From assembly GCA_046350295.1 (NCBI GenBank), contig JAXMAR010000031.1, positions 30,414-94,413 of the forward strand: a stretch of 64,000 nt of DNA, read 5' to 3'. Positions 41,413 through 48,641 of the stretch are shown piece by piece. The notes beneath the pieces are model-generated. The model ran no database searches. It saw nothing but the letters and a program-made list of their open reading frames with translations, and was not told the origin of the DNA. A program made the position numbers and the translations under genes. Source of the stretch: JAXMAR01 sp046350295 (GTDB lineage Bacteria > Planctomycetota > Planctomycetia > Gemmatales > Gemmataceae). The first letter of the stretch is position 1. Each line of letters starts with the position of its first letter.

Positions 41413-42322
41413 GGCCCTGGGGCTCGTTGCCGTTGGAGCGGTAGACCATCCCGGTCTTGGTAGTTCCGAGCGAGACCCAGTCGGTGGCGGTGGTCTGGAG
41501 GGAACAGAAGAAACTCTCGCAGCGCTTCTTCGCCTTTTCGTGCAGCTCCTCCTTGCGGTCGAACTTAGCCTGGAACGAGAACTCGCCGACAAGCGGGTGA
41601 TGGTCGCCGCGGGCCCGCCACAGCGCCGCATTGGCCTTGGCGATGACCCCCTTGCCGAAATCGAGCTTGCCCAGGTCGACCAGCACCTCCTCGACGATCA
41701 TCTGGTTCACCAGGGCCACCTTTTCGCCCGCCGAAGGGTTCAAAGCCGACAGGCAGGGGAACAACTGCGACAACGCAGCCATCGAGGCCCGGTCCACGTC
41801 GCGCACCTGGCTCAGGCTGAACTCCGCGTTGTGCGAGTAGAGCAGCCGCAACCCGCCGATCTTGTCCTTGAGCGGCAACGCTTCCGCCTTGAACTTGATC
41901 GTGTGCACTCCCGGGATCTTGGGCCGCACGTCCAGTTCGGCCGCCTTCTGCAAGTCCGGGTGGCGGAACTTGAAGACGACCTCCGGCTCGCCGACGGGAA
42001 AGCCGTTGTCGTACATGATGCGGCGCCGCAGGATGAATGCGTTGTTGTAAAGTTTGAAGTCCGGCGTGTCGAGAAAGACGACCTCGCGGATCTGCGGCTT
42101 CTGCCCGGCCAGGTGCTCCGTCGAAAGATCGACGTCGGAGTCCTTGGCGGCGTGCTTGACGATCTTGCCGAAGTCGAGAAAGCTCTGCAGCGACGTGAAT
42201 CGCTCCGGCTTCAGGATGATCTTGCATTCGAGGTAGTGGACCTCGTCGAGCGGATGCCCGTCGCTGTAAACGCCCTGCTTGATGTCGGGCACGGGATCGA
42301 GAGTGGCGGCTTCCTTGGACAT
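41405..42322 (-). CDS. Conserved protein, possibly CYTH-like
   Basis: 305 residues, which I do not firmly recognise. Features that suggest a CYTH or VTC-like tunnel fold are HYLECKIILKPERF (an E-x-K-like start), NNAFILRRRIMYDNGF (the basic strand) and VVFKFRHPDLQKAAELDV. These proteins bind triphosphate or polyphosphate chains. A ppk1 gene elsewhere in the window shows that polyphosphate is made here, but no direct link is shown. AAGGAG lies six bases before the ATG at 42322. It is coupled to the FUSC-like gene. Confidence 0.7.
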   Translation of the reverse strand: MSKEAATLDPVPDIKQGVYSDGHPLDEVHYLECKIILKPERFTSLQSFLDFGKIVKHAAKDSDVDLSTEHLAGQKPQIREVVFLDTPDFKLYNNAFILRRRIMYDNGFPVGEPEVVFKFRHPDLQKAAELDVRPKIPGVHTIKFKAEALPLKDKIGGLRLLYSHNAEFSLSQVRDVDRASMAALSQLFPCLSALNPSAGEKVALVNQMIVEEVLVDLGKLDFGKGVIAKANAALWRARGDHHPLVGEFSFQAKFDRKEELHEKAKKRCESFFCSLQTTATDWVSLGTTKTGMVYRSNGNEPQGHE

Positions 42323-42661
42323 GATTGCTCCTTCCTCAACGGGGCGTCGACGGTTCCTGGCCGAGGTCGAGCGTAGCGTGGACTTCAGTCCAAGCGGATT
42401 CTCCAGCCGCGTGGACTGAAGTCCACCCTACGACCGGTTCTCTTGGCGCCAAGATCACGCAAGCTGGTATAGCCCGCGCCCATCCCGTTTACAACGTAGG
42501 CGGGCGGGCGCGGCCACCGTTTACTCCGTTTGCGTGTCTGGCGCGCCGTTTACGCGGTTTGCACTGCGCCAAGGCCGCCGATCGCGCGCCGGGTCGGCGC
42601 AGACCTAACTTGATTGTCGCACCATTGCCAGGCGATTGCCACGTCCGTTGTTTCGCGCTTT
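42323..42661. other. Intergenic region upstream of the CYTH-like gene
   Basis: 339 bp with no coding frame I can support. It contains a long palindrome at 42372-42432 and then a less structured 230 bp that includes several short cgtttac-like repeats (near 42485, 42517 and 42548). It should hold the promoter of the CYTH-like/FUSC-like operon. Confidence 0.55.
42372..42432. repeat. Long palindrome with the gtggacttcagtcca motif
   Basis: Two 26-base arms (42372-42397 and 42407-42432) pair with few mismatches around a nine-base loop. The arms hold gtggacttcagtccac, itself almost a palindrome. The element is in the leader region of the CYTH-like gene rather than after a stop, so it is a dispersed-repeat candidate or a regulatory hairpin. 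Confidence 0.6.
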
Positions 42662-43120
42662 TCAACGCCGGCACGCGAAGTGGCCGACGCGCGGGTGCTC
42701 CAGCGCCATGAAATCGTGGCACGCCATCTCGATGGCCTGCTCGTGGCTCTGGCCCTCGAAGACGATCCGCTCGTCCTCGGTCAGCGTTTCGTCGACGACG
42801 GTCGGCAACTGGTAGAGGCTGCCAAACGGGGGCATGGCGCCGCGCTCGCAATCGGGGAAGACCGATTCCATGTCGCGCTCGCGCGCCAGGTCCACCTGGT
42901 CGTCGTGCAACTCCTCTCGCATGCGATCCAGGTCGACGCGATGGGTCGCCGGCAGAACGGCCAGCATGTAGCCGTCGCGTGTGCGCAGCAGCACCGACTT
43001 GGCCATCTCCCGGCCCGGCACATGCAAGACTTGCGCTACCCGGTTCGCGGTGTACGCCGGCCGGTGCAGCAGCTTGCGGAACGGTACACGCTGCTCGTTG
43101 AGGAATTCGTCAAGACGCAT
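42662..43120 (-). CDS. YbaK/EbsC-type aminoacyl-tRNA deacylase
   Basis: 152 residues. Relatives remove wrongly attached amino acids from tRNA, such as Cys-tRNA(Pro) or Ala-tRNA. The fold is supported by HVPGREMAKSVLLRTRDGYM with the conserved Lys, LAVLPATHRVDLDRMREEL and the C-terminal ERIVFEGQSHEQAIEMACHD. GGAGGAGG lies upstream of the ATG at 43120, which decides the start; the frame runs on upstream for 20 codons. Exact tRNA specificity is not visible. Confidence 0.85.
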   Translation of the reverse strand: MRLDEFLNEQRVPFRKLLHRPAYTANRVAQVLHVPGREMAKSVLLRTRDGYMLAVLPATHRVDLDRMREELHDDQVDLARERDMESVFPDCERGAMPPFGSLYQLPTVVDETLTEDERIVFEGQSHEQAIEMACHDFMALEHPRVGHFACRR

Positions 43121-43198
43121 GACAGACCTCCTCCGCTTGGATGAGAAGTGACGTGGATCGAAATGGGCGCCTTCTTCCATTTTAGCGGCTTACAAGAC

Positions 43199-43235
43199 AA
43201 ACGCGGTGTTTGCCATCTCGGCAAACACCGCGTTT
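43199..43235 (-). terminator. Perfect intrinsic terminator
   Basis: A perfect 16-bp stem (43199-43214 with 43220-43235) and a five-base loop, followed on the minus strand by a TTTGTCTT-like tract. It lies 26 bp after the TIGR03000 gene stop and separates it from the deacylase gene. Confidence 0.8.
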
Positions 43236-43260
43236 CTCTTTGACTCACCTGTCAATCGCG

Positions 43261-43953
43261 TCACTGACTGAGCGCCGGCGCCTCACGGGCCGGGAAATCG
43301 ACCTCGGCCGTCTCGCCGGCACGAGCCGAGATCGTCTGGGTTTGCGTCACCGGTCGGCCGTCCTGAATCCACGTCGCGCGCACCTCGTACTGGTACGGCC
43401 GATCAGGATAGATCTGGTCGACGGTGAACGAGCGGATGCGGCCTGTCTGGGTAGAGGGCTGCCCGTTGATCCAGACCTGGGCGTCCGGTCGAGGCACGTG
43501 CACTTCCAGGTTCAAGCGTGCGCTCGGGGCAGCCACGTCCGCGGGCGGCAGGTAGGTCATGCCTGGATCGTAGTAATAGGAATAGGCGGGGGCGCTGCTG
43601 TAGGCATTGGGCTCGGCGTAGTAGCCGTAGTCGTACGGGTAACCGTAGTAGGCCGAGCCGTATGGATACCCCCAGCCGCGCAGGCCGTAGCCGAATGCGG
43701 AACCGAGTCCCAGGCCCCACCAGAAGTTGTCGTGATGGCCGTCGTGGTAATAAGGGTAGCTCCCATAATGGCGACCGTAATAGGGCGCGCCATGGACGCC
43801 GCCCACGTGCATGCCGCCGGTATGGACACTCCCTGCATGTACTCCGCCGCCGCGGCCGCCGCGACCACCACGCTGCGCTTGAACGGCGTCCGCATTCCAG
43901 CACAATAGGCCAAGGGCCAGAGCCCCCGCCGCCAGAGCTGTTTTCACTCGCAT
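43261..43953 (-). CDS. Secreted TIGR03000-domain protein
   Basis: 230 residues. A signal peptide (MRVKTALAAGALALGLLCWN) is followed by Gly/His- and Tyr-rich low complexity (YGRHYGSYPYYHDGHHD, YYGYPYDYGYYAEP). The C-terminal 85 residues match the TIGR03000 domain of planctomycetes: LNLEVHVPRPDAQVWINGQP, TGRIRSFTVDQIYPDRPYQY and VTQTQTISARAGETAEVDFP. The domain is a short beta-sandwich of unknown role, probably in the envelope. GGAGGAC lies upstream of the ATG at 43953. A perfect hairpin terminator follows. Confidence 0.9.
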   Translation of the reverse strand: MRVKTALAAGALALGLLCWNADAVQAQRGGRGGRGGGVHAGSVHTGGMHVGGVHGAPYYGRHYGSYPYYHDGHHDNFWWGLGLGSAFGYGLRGWGYPYGSAYYGYPYDYGYYAEPNAYSSAPAYSYYYDPGMTYLPPADVAAPSARLNLEVHVPRPDAQVWINGQPSTQTGRIRSFTVDQIYPDRPYQYEVRATWIQDGRPVTQTQTISARAGETAEVDFPAREAPALSQ

Positions 43954-44255
43954 CTCTGTCCTCCTCTCTCGAAAAATGTTCCGTCGAAAGAAAGTGCAAA
44001 GGCTATGCCAAAACGTAAACGGCGCGGCGCCAATGAGTTCCGCAGATCGCGCCGTACGACGACAGCGAATCGAACGCCCAGAGCGACGCCATCCTCCTGA
44101 CTGTCAAAGGCGTTTCCCTCGGTTCGATAGATCTCGCGTGCTCGTTCGGCGCCACCGGCTGCCTCACTGCAAAAGGCGCAACCCAACCGCGGCCCATCCC
44201 CTCGCGTGCCTGCCGGCGTTTTCGCTCACTTCGAAAAGACGACCAGCCGCTTTCA
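43954..44255. other. Divergent intergenic region
   Basis: 302 bp between the TIGR03000 gene (minus) and the SGNH-like gene (plus). It should contain two promoters. I can support no gene, RNA or repeat within it. Confidence 0.5.
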
Positions 44256-45329
44256 ATGGAGAAGCGACAATCCCGGCCGCTCTTCCCCGCCAAGCCGATG
44301 AGAAGAAAAAAGAATACGAGAGCCGTCGCGGTGCTCGTCTGGGGCCTGCTGGCGTTTCTCCTCAGCCAGGTCGCCCTCAACCTCTATCTCGACCAGCGCC
44401 GCCCCGAGATCTTCGATCCGGAGTATCAGACGCGGCTGAAGGCCCTCCGCCGCCGGATCAGCGCCGCGCCCGATAGCCGGTTGCTTCTCTTGCTGGGCAG
44501 CTCGCGCACGGTGATGAGCTTCCGCCCCGAGGTCCTCGCCCCTCTCCTCGACGCCGCGGGCAAGCCGGTCACCGTCTTCAACTTCTCCCATGTCGCCGCC
44601 GGTCCCATGATGAACCTGGTCGAGCTGCGCCGGCTCCTGCTCGACGGCATCCGGCCCGACTGGCTGGTCCTGGAACTGATGCCGTCCCAGATGGGGGACG
44701 CCAGCCAGGCGATCTGCCTCAACACGGCCCGCTTCCGCGACGTGCCGCTGCTGGAAGAACATTACCCGGCGCCCCGGCTATATGGCGCTCTCCTGCGCAA
44801 CCGGCTCCTCCCCGTCTTCAAGCACCGCGACCACCTGCTGCGTCAGTTTGCCCGCTCACTCGCGCCCGCGGCGCCCGGTCCACTTGTGCCGATCGGCCCG
44901 CTCGGCGGCGACTGGTCCCACCGGCTCTTCGGCGACATCGACGAGACGCGGCGCCGGCAGGAGATCGCCAAGGCACGCGTCGGCTACTTTCCCGATCTAC
45001 AGAAGCTCGAGATGTGTGAACTGTCGTGCGGCGCGATGCGCGACATCCTGGCGCTGTGCCGGGAGCGCCAGATCGAGGTCACGCTCCTGCTGACGCCGGA
45101 AGGGCCGGCCTTTCGCAGCTGGTATTCGGAGCAAGCCGAGGCGAATCTCCAGGCGTATTGCGCTGAACTGGGCCGGACCTGGGGGACGCCGACCCTCTCC
45201 GCCCGCGACTGGCTCGACGAGGCGGACTTCATCGACTCGCATCACGTGATCCTGCCGGGGGCGGAGAAGTTCACGCGCCGCCTGGCGCGCGAGGCCCTGG
45301 CGCCCTGGGTGGGCAGACCGGGCGTTTGA
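44256..45329 (+). CDS. Membrane-anchored SGNH hydrolase-like protein
   Basis: 357 residues. A basic start and one membrane helix (AVAVLVWGLLAFLLSQVALN) anchor the protein. LLLLLGSSRTVMSFRPEVL carries the Ser block, and DSHHVILPGAEKFTRRLARE near residue 327 carries the D-x-x-H block of SGNH or DltD-like acyl-transfer proteins. The middle holds DWLVLELMPSQMGD. Such enzymes modify cell-surface glycans with acyl groups; here the target is unknown. The first ATG is annotated, but the ATG at 44298 directly before the helix is also possible and neither has a clear ribosome site. Confidence 0.7.
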   Translation: MEKRQSRPLFPAKPMRRKKNTRAVAVLVWGLLAFLLSQVALNLYLDQRRPEIFDPEYQTRLKALRRRISAAPDSRLLLLLGSSRTVMSFRPEVLAPLLDAAGKPVTVFNFSHVAAGPMMNLVELRRLLLDGIRPDWLVLELMPSQMGDASQAICLNTARFRDVPLLEEHYPAPRLYGALLRNRLLPVFKHRDHLLRQFARSLAPAAPGPLVPIGPLGGDWSHRLFGDIDETRRRQEIAKARVGYFPDLQKLEMCELSCGAMRDILALCRERQIEVTLLLTPEGPAFRSWYSEQAEANLQAYCAELGRTWGTPTLSARDWLDEADFIDSHHVILPGAEKFTRRLAREALAPWVGRPGV

Positions 45330-45367
45330 GACCGCGCGAGGACTTGAGGCGGAGCCTCAGGGCGGCG

Positions 45368-45392
45368 CGTTCCCAGGCGGAGCCTGGGAACG
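45368..45392. terminator. Palindrome between convergent genes
   Basis: An 11-bp stem (cgttcccaggc and its complement) with a three-base loop lies 39 bp after the SGNH-like stop and 5 bp before the methyltransferase stop. It has no T tract. A GC-rich two-way terminator or intergenic repeat. Confidence 0.5.
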
Positions 45393-45396
45393 AGGC

Positions 45397-46128
45397 TCAC
45401 GGTTTTCGGGCGCTGATCAGGGCGCCTTCGGTGCAGGACGACGTGCGGTAGCCGGTCCAGCCGCGGCACGCGCCGTCGACGAAGCCGGTGGCGGCGAGCA
45501 TTTCCAGGAGCGACCGCTCCCAGACGGCGCCGGCGATTCAGTCGGACCACTCCCCCAGGCGGGCGACCTCCTCGCGCGACACCTCCTCATGAAGAAGGAT
45601 GTCGGCCATCTGGAGCCGGCCGCCCTGACGCAGGACGCGAAACGCCTCGGCCAGCACCGCGCGTTTGTCGGGGCAGAGATTGAAGACGCCGTTGGAGATG
45701 ACGACGTCGACCGACCCGTCCGCCAACGGCAGCTTCTCGATTCCCGCTTCGAGGAACTCGATATTGGAGAGCTCGAGCAGCTGGGCGTTGCGGCGCGCCT
45801 TGTCAACCATCTCCGGGCAGAGGTCGACCCCGACGACCTTTCCGGTCGGCCCCACCCTTCGCGCGGCGAGCAGGCTATCGAGGCCGGCGCCGCTGCCGAG
45901 GTCGAGGACGGTCTGCCCGGGCCAAAGTTCGCCAAGGGCGAGTGGGGCGCCGACGCCGCAGAAGGATTCGGTGGCCGAGGCCGGCAGCGCATCGATTTCC
46001 GCCGCGTCGTACCCGAGCGTCTTTGCACTGGCGGGGCCGACGGCGAACTTTTTTTCCTGCTGCGGAGCGGCGGCGACGGCGGCGAAGCGGTCGCGGACGG
46101 CGGCGCGGAGGTTGGCAATAGTGGACAT
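45397..46128 (-). CDS. ArsM-like SAM methyltransferase, predicted selenoprotein (TGA at codon 197)
   Basis: A reading frame of 243 codons containing one in-frame TGA (45538-45540) at codon 197. Before it are QTVLDLGSGAGLDSLLAARR (SAM motif I), VVGVDLCPEMVDKARRNA and VISNGVFNLCPDKRAVLAEA, as in the ArsM-type methyltransferases. C57 lies in ATESFCGVGAP. After the TGA the frame gives IAGAVWERSLLEMLAATGF, then the family end GWTGYRTSSCTEGALISARK. In ArsM-like relatives this position is, from memory, a Cys in a DCxxGA motif, and here it would be Sec197. The ArsM Cys of the ISNCV motif is Gly147. A hairpin at 45503-45524 fits a SECIS element. Function may be methylation of arsenite or another metalloid, or a thiol. 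Confidence 0.8.
45503..45524 (-). promoter_or_regulatory. Predicted bacterial SECIS hairpin
   Basis: In the mRNA, nine pairs (TCTGGGAGC with GCTCCTGGA, two of them G-U) enclose the loop GGTC. The loop starts 22 bases after the TGA, inside the 16-37 base range usual for bacterial SECIS elements. Guanines at the apex recall the GGUC apex of the E. coli fdhF SECIS. It encodes VWERSLLE and would bind SelB. No selA, selB, selC or selD gene is in the window. Confidence 0.55.
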
Positions 46129-46152
46129 CAGCTGTGGCCTTAAAACTCGATA

Positions 46153-47235
46153 TCACCGCTTGCGCGTATCATCTACCCATCGGGACGCGGTCTTTTTTTT
46201 CTCCATGTCCCAGATGTGAACCTCCATCGTTGTCTTCGAATTGTCGTTCGACCCCCAGCAGATCACTACCCAGTCACCAGCTTCCGAGAAGCTGTAGTGG
46301 GCGCTGTCCAGCCGTGTCGCGAGTCTTGTGCTCGGGCCACCCTTGCCGTTGGCTAGGTCCCAAAAGGTTGCGCGATCGAAATCGGCGGCCCGAACGCCGC
46401 GAACCACGCATCCCCACGCGTTCTTCTTCGGGAAATGTTCGAGAACCGGGGAGGCGTTTTTCAACAAAGGCTCGCTGAGAGTCTTCGTGGTGCGCTTCTT
46501 GGTCATGTCCCAGTAGCAGAGTTCCGCGGCATCTTTCCCCAGAACCAACCCCTTGTTGTCTTTGGCAAAGCCGACCGGATAGGTCCAGCCGTCATTCCCA
46601 TCGAACTGGTCGATCATCTTGCCGGCCGCCAAATCCCAAAGCCGGAACTGAGGACCCCGAAGTGAGCCGTCGGCCAAAAGGGCGTACCTGCCGTTCCAGG
46701 AGACGAAGAGCGATGGGCGGGAATTGATCGTGCAGGGGATTCGCTTTATCAAGGCGCCTTTTTGCAAGTCCCAGACCAAAAGCTCGGTCGACCCTTTTGG
46801 CGGATCCAGGATCTTGGAAGCGACAAGCGTGGTTGCGTCTCCAGATATCTGAGGCCAGCGCGCCTCGCCTTCGGTTGGAAAACTGCGAACCTTTTCCACG
46901 CCCCTCTCGCGCCTTTGGAAAACCGTCGCCAAGCCACTCGACTCCAGGACGACCGCGTTTCCGTCGGGGAGAAATCCACACGCCACGACATTCGTCTTCA
47001 AGCCGGGAAGGTCGGCGATTCGCGCGCCGGTCGACACGTCCCACATCGAGGCGAAGATACCGAGCTGAAACTGGGTGTAGCTGACGAGCAGTGTTTTCTT
47101 GTCTGGGGAGAGCCGCGCCGTTTGTATCTGCGTAGACCATTTCGTCGGATCGGGGGGCGAAGTTGGCGGCTCACGTCTCGTCCCTTGCACGCCACTCGCA
47201 GCCAGGAGCGATGCCAACCATAGGGTCGGGACCAT
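46153..47235 (-). CDS. Secreted WD40-like beta-propeller protein
   Basis: 360 residues. A signal peptide (MVPTLWLASLLAASGVQG) leads to seven or so blades such as SPDKKTLLVSYTQFQLGIFA, GTARIADLPGL-like strands, FRLWDLAAGKMIDQFDG and AAELCYWDMTKKRTTKTLS. It should form a beta-propeller for protein contacts. AAGGAGG lies six bases before the ATG at 47235; an ATG 18 bases further upstream is less likely. Sampled lines have about 52-57% GC against about 65-70% around, so it may be transferred or less constrained. It ends 24 bp before the selenoprotein-candidate start. Confidence 0.75.
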   Translation of the reverse strand: MVPTLWLASLLAASGVQGTRREPPTSPPDPTKWSTQIQTARLSPDKKTLLVSYTQFQLGIFASMWDVSTGARIADLPGLKTNVVACGFLPDGNAVVLESSGLATVFQRRERGVEKVRSFPTEGEARWPQISGDATTLVASKILDPPKGSTELLVWDLQKGALIKRIPCTINSRPSLFVSWNGRYALLADGSLRGPQFRLWDLAAGKMIDQFDGNDGWTYPVGFAKDNKGLVLGKDAAELCYWDMTKKRTTKTLSEPLLKNASPVLEHFPKKNAWGCVVRGVRAADFDRATFWDLANGKGGPSTRLATRLDSAHYSFSEAGDWVVICWGSNDNSKTTMEVHIWDMEKKKTASRWVDDTRKR

Positions 47236-47362
47236 ACCGCACCTCCTTGGCAAGGATCTTATCCATCCTGAACCGCACTCGGCCGGAGCGGAAGATTGAG
47301 AAGAAGGGGTGATCGTGAGGCAGGCCGCACGTGCCCCTCTCAGTGATATCAGCGGCGCGGCG

Positions 47363-48478
47363 TCAGCGCAAGAACGTCTGCACCCGCTCCAGGAACTCCG
47401 CGTTCGTCTTGTACTCGCCGAGTTTCTTGACCAGGAGTTCCATGGCCTGGACGGGGTGGAGTTGCATCAGGCTGCGCCGCAGCAGCGTGACCTGCTTGAG
47501 GGTTTCGGGGGGAAGGAGCCGCTCCTCCTTGCGCGTGCCGGAGGCGGCGATGTCCATGGCGGGGTAGACGCGGCGGTCGGCCAGGCGGCGGTCGAGGACC
47601 AGCTCCATGTTGCCCGTGCCCTTGAACTCCTGAAAGATCACCTCGTCCATGCGCGAGCCGGTCTCGATGAGGGCGGTGCCGAGGACGGTGAGCGAGCCCC
47701 CCTCCTCGAAGACGCGGGCCGTGCCGAAGAGCCTCTTGGGGACATCGAGGGCGCGGATGTCGACGCCGCCGGAGAGGGTGCGGCCGCCGGAGTTCACCGT
47801 CTTGTTGTACGCGCGGGCCAGGCGCGTGAGGCTGTCGAGCAGGACGAAGACGGCCTTGCCCTGCTCCGCGAGGCGGCGGGCGCGTTCGACCATGAGCTGG
47901 GCGACGCGGATATGGCTGGTGGTGTCCCGATCGGAGCTGGAGGCGATCACTTCTCCCTGGACGCTGCGGCGCATGGCCGTCACTTCTTCGGGCCGCTCAT
48001 CGATGAGGAGCATCATCAACTTCATTTCGGGATGGTTCTTGGTGACGGCCTGGGCGATGTGCTCGAGGAGGACGGTCTTGCCGGTGCGCGGCGGGGCAAC
48101 GATGAGGCCGCGCTGGCCTTTGCCGATGGGGCAGAGGAGGTCCATGACGCGGGTGGTGAGGGGCTCGGGGCCGGTCTCGAGGCGGATGTGCTCGTGCGGG
48201 TCGATGGGGGTGAGTTCATCGAAGCTGCGGCGGACGAAGCGGTCGGGCGGGGCGCCCTCGATGGCGGTGATCGTTTGCAGGCGAATCTGCTGGCCGCCGC
48301 GGCTCTCGATGGGGCCGGCGATCAGGTGGCCTTCGCGAAGGCCGAATTTCTGCATCAGGGGGACAGGGACGTAGGGATCGCTATTCTGGGGCGCGTAGTA
48401 ACGCTTGGGGGAGCGAAGAAAACCGTATCCCTTGGGATGGAGTTCGAGGACTCCTTCATGGATGCCCGACGTTGGCAT
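47363..48478 (-). CDS. rho: Transcription termination factor Rho, short form
   Basis: 371 residues against about 420 in E. coli. It starts in the cold-shock domain (HEGVLELHPKGYGFLRSP) and lacks the usual N-terminal Rho_N helix bundle. The RecA-like motor has Walker A APPRTGKT, Walker B LLIDERPEEVTAMRR-like strands, the Q-loop GGVDIRALDVPKRLFGTAR and the R-loop/secondary site FKGTGNMELVLDRRLADRRV. The start is the first ATG; a possible longer form upstream could not be supported. It ends factor-dependent transcription. AVLTALIE-like stretches (VLGTALIETGSRMDEVI) are typical. Gene neighbours are unrelated. Confidence 0.95.
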   Translation of the reverse strand: MPTSGIHEGVLELHPKGYGFLRSPKRYYAPQNSDPYVPVPLMQKFGLREGHLIAGPIESRGGQQIRLQTITAIEGAPPDRFVRRSFDELTPIDPHEHIRLETGPEPLTTRVMDLLCPIGKGQRGLIVAPPRTGKTVLLEHIAQAVTKNHPEMKLMMLLIDERPEEVTAMRRSVQGEVIASSSDRDTTSHIRVAQLMVERARRLAEQGKAVFVLLDSLTRLARAYNKTVNSGGRTLSGGVDIRALDVPKRLFGTARVFEEGGSLTVLGTALIETGSRMDEVIFQEFKGTGNMELVLDRRLADRRVYPAMDIAASGTRKEERLLPPETLKQVTLLRRSLMQLHPVQAMELLVKKLGEYKTNAEFLERVQTFLR

Positions 48479-48641
48479 TGACGACGACTCGAAGCGAGGA
48501 AGCGGACAGAGAGTGGAAGGTTGGATGTATTATTGCCGGAGGGCGGGGGAAAAGCAAAGGTTTTGCGAGGCCGGCCTGGCCCGGAAAGTCACTTCGTTTC
48601 AAACGGCGCCCGGCGCGAGCGCCGCTGGCGGGCGGTCCGCA

